From Rubrivivax benzoatilyticus JA2 = ATCC BAA-35 (GTDB taxonomy: Bacteria; Pseudomonadota; Gammaproteobacteria; Burkholderiales; Burkholderiaceae_C): a stretch of DNA of 38,511 nt. Of this stretch, positions 20,152-26,689 are shown one piece after another (the stretch's first letter is position 1; each line of letters starts with the position of its first letter). The position numbers and the translations under genes are program-made. The notes below the pieces were generated by a model. That model worked only from the letters and a program-made list of their open reading frames with translations. It did not search any database and was not told the DNA's origin. The DNA is taken from NCBI RefSeq assembly GCF_000190375.1, contig NZ_AEWG01000120.1, positions 1 to 38,511 on the forward strand, written 5' to 3'.

Positions 20152-22281
20152 TCACGCGACGATCGCGCAGCGCTCCGGAGGGGAGTAACGGCCATGGCCG
20201 GCAACCGCCAGCAAGGCCGGGACATCGAGGATCAGCGCGACGCCGCCCGAGCCGAGCAGGCTGGATCCGCTGATGCCGCGGACCTGCTGGAACATGCGCG
20301 ACAGCGGCTTGATGACGGTCTGGCTCTCGCCGAGCAGGGCGTCGACGACGAGGCCGCAACGCGCGCCAGCGCACTGCACGACGACGATGTTCTGGCGCAC
20401 TGGCGGCTCGCCGCCGAGGCCGAAGAGTTCGCGCAGCCGCACCAGCGGCAGCACGCTGTTGCGCAGGTCGGTGTAGTCGTGGCCGTCGGCGCAGCTGTAG
20501 GCCACGCACTCGTCGACCATCTCCATCGGCACGACGAACATCGAGCGGCCAACGGCGACCTGGAAGCCGTTGATGATCGCCAGCGTCAGCGGCAGCCTGA
20601 CGGTCACCGTCGTGCCTTCGCCGGGCCGGCTGGCGAGTTCGACGCTGCCGCGCAAAGCGGTGATGTTCTGCTTCACGACGTCCATGCCGACGCCGCGGCC
20701 GGACAGGTTGGTCACCTGCTCGGCGGTGGAGAAGCCGGCTTCGAAGATCAGCTGATCGATCTCGTGGTCGGCGGGCACGTGGTCGGCATCGACGATGCCG
20801 CGCTCGCGCGCCTTGGCCAGGATGCGCTCGCGGTTCAAACCGCCGCCGTCGTCGCTGACCTCGATGACGATGGCGCCCGAGTCGTGGTAGGCGTTCAGGC
20901 CGACGACGCCGCGCGCCGGCTTGCCGCGCGCCGCACGCTGCTCGGGCGAGTCGATGCCGTGATCGATGGCATTGCGCACCAGGTGCATCAGCGGGTCGCC
21001 GAGCTTCTCGACGACGGTCTTGTCGAGCTCGGTGTCCTCGCCGCCGACACGCAGCTCGATGTCCTTGCCGAGTTCGGCCGCAACGTCGTGCACGACGCGC
21101 TTGAAACGCGAGAAGGTGGCGCCGATGCGCACCATGCGCAGGTTCAGCGCGCTGTCGCGCACGTCCTGCACCAGCGCGGAGAGCGTCGCGTGGGCCTCCT
21201 GCAGCTCCAGGTCGCGCACGCGGCGGCTGGCCTGTTGCGCGCCGGCCGCGGCAATGACCAGCTCGCCGACGAGCGTGATCAGACGGTCGAGCTTGTTCGC
21301 GTCGACACGGATCGTCGAAGACTCGGCCGTACGGGTCTCGCGCACCTGACGCTGGCGGTCCAGCGCCGCCTCGACGACCTCGGGCGCGACCTGGCCCTGC
21401 TCGGTGAGCAGCGCGCCCAGGCGCGGCGGGGGATCAGACTCGCGCTGGCGGCCCAGCGCGTCTTCCAGCTCGCGTTCGGTGATGCTGCCGCAGCGCACCA
21501 GGATCTCGCCGATGCGCTCGGGCTGCTCGGGCAGCGCGCGGATCAGCTCCACGTACTCGGCCACGCGGCTGCGCGGCGGCACCAGGCGCAACTCGCAGTC
21601 GTCGATGACGAACTCGAACACGCTCTCGATCGTCGCGCGGTCGGCCGAGGTGACGAGCGCGATCTCGAAGCCCAGGCAACAGCTCTCGGGGTCCAGCTCC
21701 TCGAGCGCCGGCACGGCGTCGGGCAGCGTGACGATGCGCTCGATGCGGCCGATCGTCGACAGGTAGCGCACGAAGGCCAGCGGGTCCATGCCGTTGCGCA
21801 GCACGTCGGCGCCGAAACGGATCGACAGATGCCACTGGCCTTCCGTCGGTTGCGCCGTCTCGTCGGCAGCCGGTTCCGGCGCGGCGGCCTCAGCGCCGAG
21901 ATAGGCGCGCAGCCGGGCCAACAGCGTGTCCTCGGCGGCGAGGTGCCCATCATCGAGCTCGACACCGGCCTCCAGCGCATCGACCCAGGCGCCGACATGG
22001 TCGCAGCAACGCAGCAGCAGCGGCGTCAGCGGCCCCTGGATCGCCACGGTGCCGGAACGCACCTCGTCGAGCACGCTCTCCAGCACGTGCGTGAAGCGCA
22101 CGACGCCGTCCAGCCCGAACAGCCCGGCCGAACCCTTGATCGTGTGCGCGGCGCGGAAAATCGCGTTGACGTCGACGGCAGCACCGGGCGCCACGTCGGC
22201 GCCGAGCAGCGCGGTCTCCATGTCGGCGAGCAGTTCGCGCGCTTCGCTGAAGAAGGTCTTCAGCGCGTCGTCCATGTCCAC
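20152..22281 (-). CDS. cheA: Chemotaxis histidine kinase CheA with MshEN-like tandem repeats
   Basis: A 709-residue histidine kinase. Domains: Hpt at 1-110 with H46 ([11 protein letters not shown]); a region at 148-237 in the place of P2; two 24-residue repeats at 256-279 and 287-310; dimerisation helices near 320-380; the ATPase domain with [21 protein letters not shown] and [10 protein letters not shown] at about 433-537; and a CheW-like domain from 560. The repeats [10 protein letters not shown]...DALGRQ and [10 protein letters not shown]...AALDRQ match the c-di-GMP-binding MshEN motif, an unusual addition to CheA. Translation starts at GTG 22281 (GGGAGA 5 nt upstream) or at ATG 22275 two codons later. 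It phosphorylates CheY, CheB and probably the REC-EAL protein. Confidence 0.95.
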   Translation of the reverse strand: MDMDDALKTFFSEARELLADMETALLGADVAPGAAVDVNAIFRAAHTIKGSAGLFGLDGVVRFTHVLESVLDEVRSGTVAIQGPLTPLLLRCCDHVGAWVDALEAGVELDDGHLAAEDTLLARLRAYLGAEAAAPEPAADETAQPTEGQWHLSIRFGADVLRNGMDPLAFVRYLSTIGRIERIVTLPDAVPALEELDPESCCLGFEIALVTSADRATIESVFEFVIDDCELRLVPPRSRVAEYVELIRALPEQPERIGEILVRCGSITERELEDALGRQRESDPPPRLGALLTEQGQVAPEVVEAALDRQRQVRETRTAESSTIRVDANKLDRLITLVGELVIAAAGAQQASRRVRDLELQEAHATLSALVQDVRDSALNLRMVRIGATFSRFKRVVHDVAAELGKDIELRVGGEDTELDKTVVEKLGDPLMHLVRNAIDHGIDSPEQRAARGKPARGVVGLNAYHDSGAIVIEVSDDGGGLNRERILAKARERGIVDADHVPADHEIDQLIFEAGFSTAEQVTNLSGRGVGMDVVKQNITALRGSVELASRPGEGTTVTVRLPLTLAIINGFQVAVGRSMFVVPMEMVDECVAYSCADGHDYTDLRNSVLPLVRLRELFGLGGEPPVRQNIVVVQCAGARCGLVVDALLGESQTVIKPLSRMFQQVRGISGSSLLGSGGVALILDVPALLAVAGHGRYSPPERCAIVA

Positions 22282-22304
22282 GGTCTTCTCCCTGGATACC
22301 GGCG

Positions 22305-22607
22305 TCAGTGCGACGGCGGCGGGGTCAGCGGGTCGCCGAAATGGCCGGCGAGGTCGAGCACCTGGAACCCGTCGAGTACCGACGGGCTGTGGCGCACCAG
22401 GCGCAAGGCGCGGCTGCGCGCCTCGGCGCTCTTCTTGGCGGCCATCAGCAGCTGCACGCCGGCGCTGTCGAATTCGGTGACGGCCGACAGATCGAGCGTC
22501 AGGTCGCCGTCCGGGGCCGCCGCGAGCGCGGCCAGCAGCGTCTCGCGCAGCTCGGCGGCGCGGTAGATCGTCAGTTCGCCTTCGATGGCGAGCGTCGGGG
22601 AGTCCAT
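22305..22607 (-). CDS. STAS-domain protein (anti-anti-sigma-like)
   Basis: A single STAS domain of 100 residues. The conserved phosphoacceptor context is DLSAVTEFDSAGVQLLMAAK with D47-S48-A49-G50, so S48 could be a phosphorylation switch as in SpoIIAA-like proteins. GGAG lies 9 nt before the ATG. It lies between cheY and cheA, a place where STAS proteins occur in some alternative chemosensory operons. Its partner is not known; no Ser/Thr kinase or PP2C phosphatase is encoded in the window. It may dock on CheA or on a receptor complex (inference). Confidence 0.85.
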   Translation of the reverse strand: MDSPTLAIEGELTIYRAAELRETLLAALAAAPDGDLTLDLSAVTEFDSAGVQLLMAAKKSAEARSRALRLVRHSPSVLDGFQVLDLAGHFGDPLTPPPSH

Positions 22608-22626
22608 CGTCGTGATCTCCGGCGCT

Positions 22627-22995
22627 CTAGGGCAGCACGAGCTTCTGCACCACCGCGAGCAGCTGCGGCGGGCTGAAGGGCTTGACGACCCAGGCCTTGG
22701 CGCCGGCGGCCTGGCCTTCGGCCTTCTTGTTCGCTGCCGACTCGGTGGTCAGCATGACGATCGGCGTGAAGCGGTAGGCCGCGAGCTGCTTGACCGCCTT
22801 GACGAAACCGATGCCGTCGAGATTCGGCATGTTCACGTCGCTGACGATCAGGTGGATCTTGGCGCCCGTCAGCTTGCGCAGCGCGTCGGCGCCGTCGCAG
22901 GCCTCGAGCACGTCGTAGCCGGCGCCGCGAAGGGCGATGGCGACGACCTGGCGCAGCGAGGCCGAGTCGTCGACGATCATGATGGTCTTGGCCAT
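22627..22995 (-). CDS. cheY: Chemotaxis response regulator CheY
   Basis: A 122-residue single-domain receiver. The acidic pocket is D9-D10 (MIVDDS), the phosphoacceptor is D53 (LIVSDVNMP), with T83 or T84 (MLTTES) and K105 (VVKPF). There is no output domain, so signalling must be by binding, either to the flagellar switch or to another target. AGGAG lies 6 nt upstream of the ATG. It follows the MCP-like gene by 25 bp and precedes the STAS gene. Confidence 0.95.
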   Translation of the reverse strand: MAKTIMIVDDSASLRQVVAIALRGAGYDVLEACDGADALRKLTGAKIHLIVSDVNMPNLDGIGFVKAVKQLAAYRFTPIVMLTTESAANKKAEGQAAGAKAWVVKPFSPPQLLAVVQKLVLP

Positions 22996-23020
22996 GTCGG
23001 CTCCTGTGGTGCCCGTGTGT

Positions 23021-24199
23021 TCAGAAGAAGGTGACGGCTTCCTCGGCCGGCGCCGATGCCCGCGGCTCAGTCGCGGCCGGGCGCCTCAACTCGGCAGCGT
23101 GCTCGTCGGCCATCGCGTAGCTGCGGCGCAGCTCTTCGAGCAGCTCCTTGGAGTCCAGCGGCGTCGCTTCTCCGTCGCGCCCCTGCACATCGCTGGCAAG
23201 GCGGCAAAGGTGCTCGAGGTTGTCGCGAACGTGGCTCAGACGCTGGCTCACGCGATCCTGGAACTGCAGCTGCACCAGGGATTCGACGACCTCGGCCTGG
23301 ATGCCCTGACTGTCGGCCTTCAGCCGAGCGGCAGCATCCTCCAAGGAACGCGTCACGCTCTCGAAATCGGTGAGCACACGCTCGATGGCCTGGCTGGAGG
23401 CCGCCAGCGTTTCGGTTTCCGTGGTCTCCGATAGCTGGGCATCACCGCAGGCCTTGAGGATCGCGCTCGAGATCGAGTCCACGTCGCGCGCGATGCGCTC
23501 ACCGGTGGATGCCGACTGTGCCGAGAGCTTGCGAACCTCCTGTGCCAGCACGCCGAATCCGCGGCCCTCGGGTCCTGCGTGGGCTGCTTCGATCGCAGCA
23601 TTGATCGCCAGCAGATTGGTCTTCGATGCAATCGCCGACACCTCGACGGCCATGCTGCGCAGCTCGGCAACGTAGGGCGCGAGACCCTGCACCGCGCGCC
23701 GCAGGGCGGTGTTTCCATCCATCGCCCGCCGCAGAGAGGCGATAACGACTTCAAGGTCGCGGCAGCTGCGCAGTTGCACCTCTGCGGCGCCGTGGTCACC
23801 TCCGCTGCCGGCTGAGGCCAGAGTCGTGTCCAGGCGCGAAACGATGCCGCCGAATCGTTCGGTCAGCGCACAGACGGCGGCTTCGGTCTGCGCACGTGCG
23901 CCTTCGACATGCGCGGCCCACAGCGGCACGAGTTCGTGGCCCAAGGCCTGCTGGGCGTTGGCCCATTGCGCCACCAGTCGGTCGCGCTCGCGGCGGCCGC
24001 GCTCGGCACGCCAGTCCCCGGCCACCGCAGCCAGCACCAGCGCGAGGGCACAGAAACTGACCCAGAGCTCAGCCGACGACGCCCAGGCCAGCAAGGCCGC
24101 GGCCGGCACCGCCGCCGAAGTCACGGGCCAGCGCGAGGCCAGCCGGGGAAACCTCGGCCGGGTGTCGGGCGCAAGAGAGGGCAGGGTGAGTTCGGTCAT
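23021..24199 (-). CDS. Short membrane-anchored MCP-like protein with CheZ-like motif
   Basis: A 392-residue first gene of the chemotaxis operon. Two close hydrophobic segments (about 27-41 and 46-60) leave almost no periplasmic domain. A cytoplasmic coiled coil follows with a receptor-type hairpin tip (KTNLLAINAAIEAAHAGPEG near 193-212). No HAMP domain is seen. After the tip the helix carries LQFQDRVSQRLSHVRDNLEH (311-330), in which D315 and Q319 have the D-x3-Q spacing of the CheZ phosphatase active site. The Pro/Ala-rich tail ends EEAVTFF. It probably senses an internal or membrane cue; a role in dephosphorylating the adjacent CheY is a hypothesis. It starts at the ATG at 24199. Confidence 0.85.
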   Translation of the reverse strand: MTELTLPSLAPDTRPRFPRLASRWPVTSAAVPAAALLAWASSAELWVSFCALALVLAAVAGDWRAERGRRERDRLVAQWANAQQALGHELVPLWAAHVEGARAQTEAAVCALTERFGGIVSRLDTTLASAGSGGDHGAAEVQLRSCRDLEVVIASLRRAMDGNTALRRAVQGLAPYVAELRSMAVEVSAIASKTNLLAINAAIEAAHAGPEGRGFGVLAQEVRKLSAQSASTGERIARDVDSISSAILKACGDAQLSETTETETLAASSQAIERVLTDFESVTRSLEDAAARLKADSQGIQAEVVESLVQLQFQDRVSQRLSHVRDNLEHLCRLASDVQGRDGEATPLDSKELLEELRRSYAMADEHAAELRRPAATEPRASAPAEEAVTFF

Positions 24200-24268
24200 G
24201 GACGTGAAGCCTGATGCAGCGGAGTTCGGCGCCGGACCGTGCGCGGTTCCTTTGCCGTATACATACGC

Positions 24269-24276
24269 TTATCGTC
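24269..24276 (-). promoter_or_regulatory. Sigma-28 (FliA)-like -10 element of the chemotaxis operon
   Basis: Read on the minus strand this is GACGATAA, seven of eight matches to the flagellar sigma factor -10 consensus GCCGATAA, 69 nt before the start codon of the first operon gene. Eleven bases further upstream is TTTATTTC, only a partial match to the -35 TAAAGTTT. Chemotaxis and receptor operons are typical FliA targets, which supports the call. Confidence 0.5.
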
Positions 24277-24415
24277 CCTGGGCGACCGAAATAAAGCGTC
24301 CCTGAACCCCTCTGAATCCCCCTCACGCAATCCTTCACGAAAGCCAGAACGAACCTCCAAAAACGACACCAACTCCTTGTCATGAAACGACAAATTTGAT
24401 GAACACGAAATGCGA

Positions 24416-24441
24416 CTCAGGTCTGAGCAGGCCTGATCGGG
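24416..24441. repeat. Intergenic dyad element, copy A
   Basis: CTCAG-GT-CTGAG followed by CAGGCCTGATCGGG. A very similar element lies at 26604-26626 before recC (CTCAGG-C-CCTGAG then CCTGATCGGG). Both copies sit about 32-48 bp upstream of a TAGACT box. Confidence 0.45.
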
Positions 24442-24473
24442 ATGGCCCCATCACGCCCGGCGTGAGCTGCCCC

Positions 24474-24479
24474 TAGACT
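24474..24479 (+). promoter_or_regulatory. Putative -10 element of the orphan gene (TAGACT)
   Basis: CCCTAGACTGG, 28 nt before the ATG at 24508. It would give a leader of about 22 nt containing the GGAG ribosome-binding site. No clear -35. Confidence 0.45.
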
Positions 24480-24507
24480 GGTCTCGACTTCCCTGGAGAA
24501 CCCCGCG

Positions 24508-24822
24508 ATGAGATCAACCGTGCGCCTGGTGTTCGGCCCCGACGAACTGACGGTGAACCTGCCCGACCACGACAAGCCCTGGGCCGCCGACGAGGCGCGC
24601 CGCTGGCTCGACGACCAGTTCGTCGCCAACGACTGCGAGCCGCTGCGTGCGCTGGGCAAGGTGCTGGTGGCCGACAAGCTGGCCGCCATCGCGCGGGCGA
24701 TCGGCCTGCAGGGCTTTCACGACGACGAGGCCTTCCGCCTGGACTTCGCGCGTGCGGCCTCGGCGGCGCTGGCGCGCGACAGGGTCAAGGTCGACGCCGA
24801 GACCGGCAAGGTCACGTTCTGA
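24508..24822 (+). CDS. Orphan 104-residue protein, unknown function
   Basis: I do not recognise a family. The protein begins MRSTVRLVFGPDELTVNLPD and appears to be a small soluble alpha/beta protein: an N-terminal beta hairpin, then helices (WAADEARRWLDDQF, KLAAIARAIG, FRLDFARAASAALARDR) and a last strand VKVDAETGKVTF. No signal peptide or membrane segment. Coding is supported by strong GC3 bias, GGAG 9 nt before the ATG and a TAGACT box. It is divergent from the chemotaxis operon and convergent with the Aer-like receptor gene, a position that hints at a role near signalling but proves nothing. Confidence 0.8.
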   Translation: MRSTVRLVFGPDELTVNLPDHDKPWAADEARRWLDDQFVANDCEPLRALGKVLVADKLAAIARAIGLQGFHDDEAFRLDFARAASAALARDRVKVDAETGKVTF

Positions 24823-24901
24823 CATCGGGGCGCACCCCGGGCGCGGCCACCGGGCGCCAGGAAGAGGCCGCCGACGCGCGCCGCGAAGGCAGCGTCATCG
24901 T

Positions 24902-24918
24902 GCGGCCCGCCGGGCCGC
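24902..24918. terminator. Hairpin between the orphan gene and the Aer-like gene
   Basis: GCGGCCC (24902-24908) and GGGCCGC (24912-24918) form a perfect 7-bp stem with a GCC loop, 6 nt past the stop codon of the receptor gene and in the convergent gap. It can serve both strands. There is no T tract. Confidence 0.45.
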
Positions 24919-24923
24919 CCTGA

Positions 24924-26474
24924 TCAGGCGCCGACGCGGAAGATCTGCACCGCGCGCACCAGCGTCGCGGCGCGGGCTTCCAGCGACACGCAGGCCGCGG
25001 CGGCCTGCTCGGCCAGCGCCGCGTTCTGCTGCGTCGACTGGTCGATCGTCGAGATCGCGCCGTTGACCTCGGCGATGCCCTGCGACTGCTCGCCGGTCGC
25101 GTGGGTGATCTCGGCGACCAGCGTGCCGACGCGGTGCACCGACTCGACGACCTCCGCGATCACGCCCTCGGCGGTCTGCACGCGGCGTGCGCCGTCGGTG
25201 ACCTGCTGGACCGAGCTGCCGATCAGCTCGCGGATCTCCTTGGCCGCCTGGCTGCTGCGCTGCGCCAGCGCACGCACCTCGCTGGCGACGACGGCGAAGC
25301 CACGACCCTGCTCGCCGGCACGCGCGGCCTCGACGGCGGCGTTCAGCGACAGGATGTTGGTCTGGAAGGCGATGCCTTCGATGACCTGGATGACCTCGGC
25401 GACCCGCTTGGACGAGGCCTCGATCGCGTCCATCGTCTTCACCAGCTCGACGACGGCCTCGCCGCCGCGGCTGGCGACGCCGCGTGCGTCCTCGCTGACC
25501 CGCGCCACCTGCTGCGCCGTGCCGGCCGTGGCCTTGACGGTGCCGGTGAGCTGCTCCATCACCGAGGCCGTGCGCTGCACCTCGGAGGACTGGGTCTCGG
25601 TGCGCTGCGACAGGTCGTTGCTGCCCTGCGCGATCTCCTTGGACGCGGAGGTCACGCCGGTGACTTCGGCGCGCACGTCGGCGACGATGGCCTGCATGTT
25701 CAGGTTGGCCAGCCAGATGTTGCGCGTCAGCTTGCCCAGCGGGTGGCGCGGGTCGTAATCGATGTGGCCGGTGAGGTTGCAGCCGGCGATCTGGGCGGCC
25801 GTCGCCGTGCACTCGTCCAGGCGCTTGCCGACCGAGAGGTGGAACCAGGTGCCGATGACCGTGCAGCCCACGGCCATCGCCAGCATCTCGGCCCACAGTG
25901 CGTCGAAATACCAGCCGGCCAGCGACGCGCCGGCGAACAGCGCGACCAGCGCCCCGACCACCCGCACCGTCAGCGACATCCGGAAGACGCGGTACGGCAG
26001 GTCGCGCAGCCCGCGGTAGCGCACGCCGCCGGCATGCAGCCGGATCGTGTGGCGGCCCGACTCGCGCTCGGCCTTCAGCTGAGCGTACAGCGCCTCGGCG
26101 CCACGGATCTGCTCGCGCGTGGGCTTCTGGCGCACCGACATGTAGCCGACGGGCTTGCCGTTCTCCAGCACCGGCGTGACGTTGGCGACGACCCAGTAGT
26201 GGTCGCCGTTCTTGCAGCGGTTCTTGACGACACCGGTCCACGGCCGGCCGTGGCCGATCGTCTGCCACATGTCCTTGAACGCTTCCGGCGGCATGTCCGG
26301 GTGGCGAACCATGTTGTGCGGCTGGCCGATCAGCTCGGCGTAGTCGAAACCGCTGATGCGCACGAATGCGTTGTTGCAGTGCGTGATGCGGCCCTGGGCA
26401 TCGGTCGTGGACACCAGCACGCTGCCGTTGTCCATTTCTACCTCGCGCTGGGTCACGGGTTCGTTCAATCGCAT
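24924..26474 (-). CDS. aer: Aer-like aerotaxis receptor (PAS-MCP)
   Basis: A 516-residue receptor with a cytoplasmic N-terminal PAS domain (about 14-110), a membrane anchor of two close hydrophobic segments near 165-215, and a signalling domain with tip [21 protein letters not shown]. The PAS domain keeps the FAD-binding Aer signature: GQPHNMVRHPDMP, DMW, and VKNRCKNGDHYWVVANVTP. By family knowledge it senses redox or energy state through FAD. AAAGG about 9 nt before the ATG at 26474 supports this start; an ATG 13 codons upstream lacks a ribosome-binding site. It is a single-gene unit, not part of the chemotaxis operon, but should feed the same kinase or another flagellar one. Confidence 0.92.
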   Translation of the reverse strand: MRLNEPVTQREVEMDNGSVLVSTTDAQGRITHCNNAFVRISGFDYAELIGQPHNMVRHPDMPPEAFKDMWQTIGHGRPWTGVVKNRCKNGDHYWVVANVTPVLENGKPVGYMSVRQKPTREQIRGAEALYAQLKAERESGRHTIRLHAGGVRYRGLRDLPYRVFRMSLTVRVVGALVALFAGASLAGWYFDALWAEMLAMAVGCTVIGTWFHLSVGKRLDECTATAAQIAGCNLTGHIDYDPRHPLGKLTRNIWLANLNMQAIVADVRAEVTGVTSASKEIAQGSNDLSQRTETQSSEVQRTASVMEQLTGTVKATAGTAQQVARVSEDARGVASRGGEAVVELVKTMDAIEASSKRVAEVIQVIEGIAFQTNILSLNAAVEAARAGEQGRGFAVVASEVRALAQRSSQAAKEIRELIGSSVQQVTDGARRVQTAEGVIAEVVESVHRVGTLVAEITHATGEQSQGIAEVNGAISTIDQSTQQNAALAEQAAAACVSLEARAATLVRAVQIFRVGA

Positions 26475-26603
26475 GCCGGGAACCTTTCGTGTGGCGGCTT
26501 CTTTGGGCCGCATCGACGGAACTTCGGCTGGATTCAGTCTGAACTTGAATCAATCCAGGCCTGCGGACGCAGAAAAGTTCTCGTTCGACGGCCGGCTCAC
26601 TGG

Positions 26604-26626
26604 CTCAGGCCCTGAGCCTGATCGGG
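26604..26626. repeat. Intergenic dyad element, copy B, before recC
   Basis: Contains the palindrome GGCTCAGGCCCTGAGCC (26602-26618, 7-bp arms) followed by TGATCGGG. It resembles the element at 24416-24441. GGCTCA occurs three times within 40 bp. It could be a regulator site or a small dispersed repeat; there is no T run for a terminator. Confidence 0.45.
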
Positions 26627-26673
26627 CTCACACTGTCGGCGGATGCGCCGGTCTCCGGGGCCGCGCCACGCTC

Positions 26674-26679
26674 TAGACT
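26674..26679 (+). promoter_or_regulatory. Putative -10 element of the recCBD operon (TAGACT)
   Basis: CTCTAGACTCC, ending 10 nt before the recC ATG. As with mrpA, no Shine-Dalgarno precedes the ATG, so the transcript may be nearly leaderless. No clear -35. Confidence 0.45.
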
Positions 26680-26689
26680 CCCCGCGCCG

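Larger units (their letters stand above)
24200..24507. other. Divergent intergenic region, AT-richer than the rest
   Basis: The 308 bp between the chemotaxis operon and the divergent orphan gene hold no convincing gene; a 65-codon minus-strand frame begins with TTG and has poor codon use. The part at about 24260-24415 is clearly less GC-rich than the coding DNA. It contains a FliA-like box for the chemotaxis operon, an element shared with the recC upstream region (24416-24441) and a TAGACT box for the orphan gene. Confidence 0.6.

Noticed and set aside
20137..22566. 809-codon plus-strand frame antisense to cheA.
   Set aside because: Shadow of cheA; composition is unnatural and lacks a start signal.
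24196..24393. 65-codon minus-strand frame upstream of the chemotaxis operon.
   Set aside because: Starts with TTG without a ribosome-binding site, has codon use unlike the neighbours and overlaps the FliA-like promoter.
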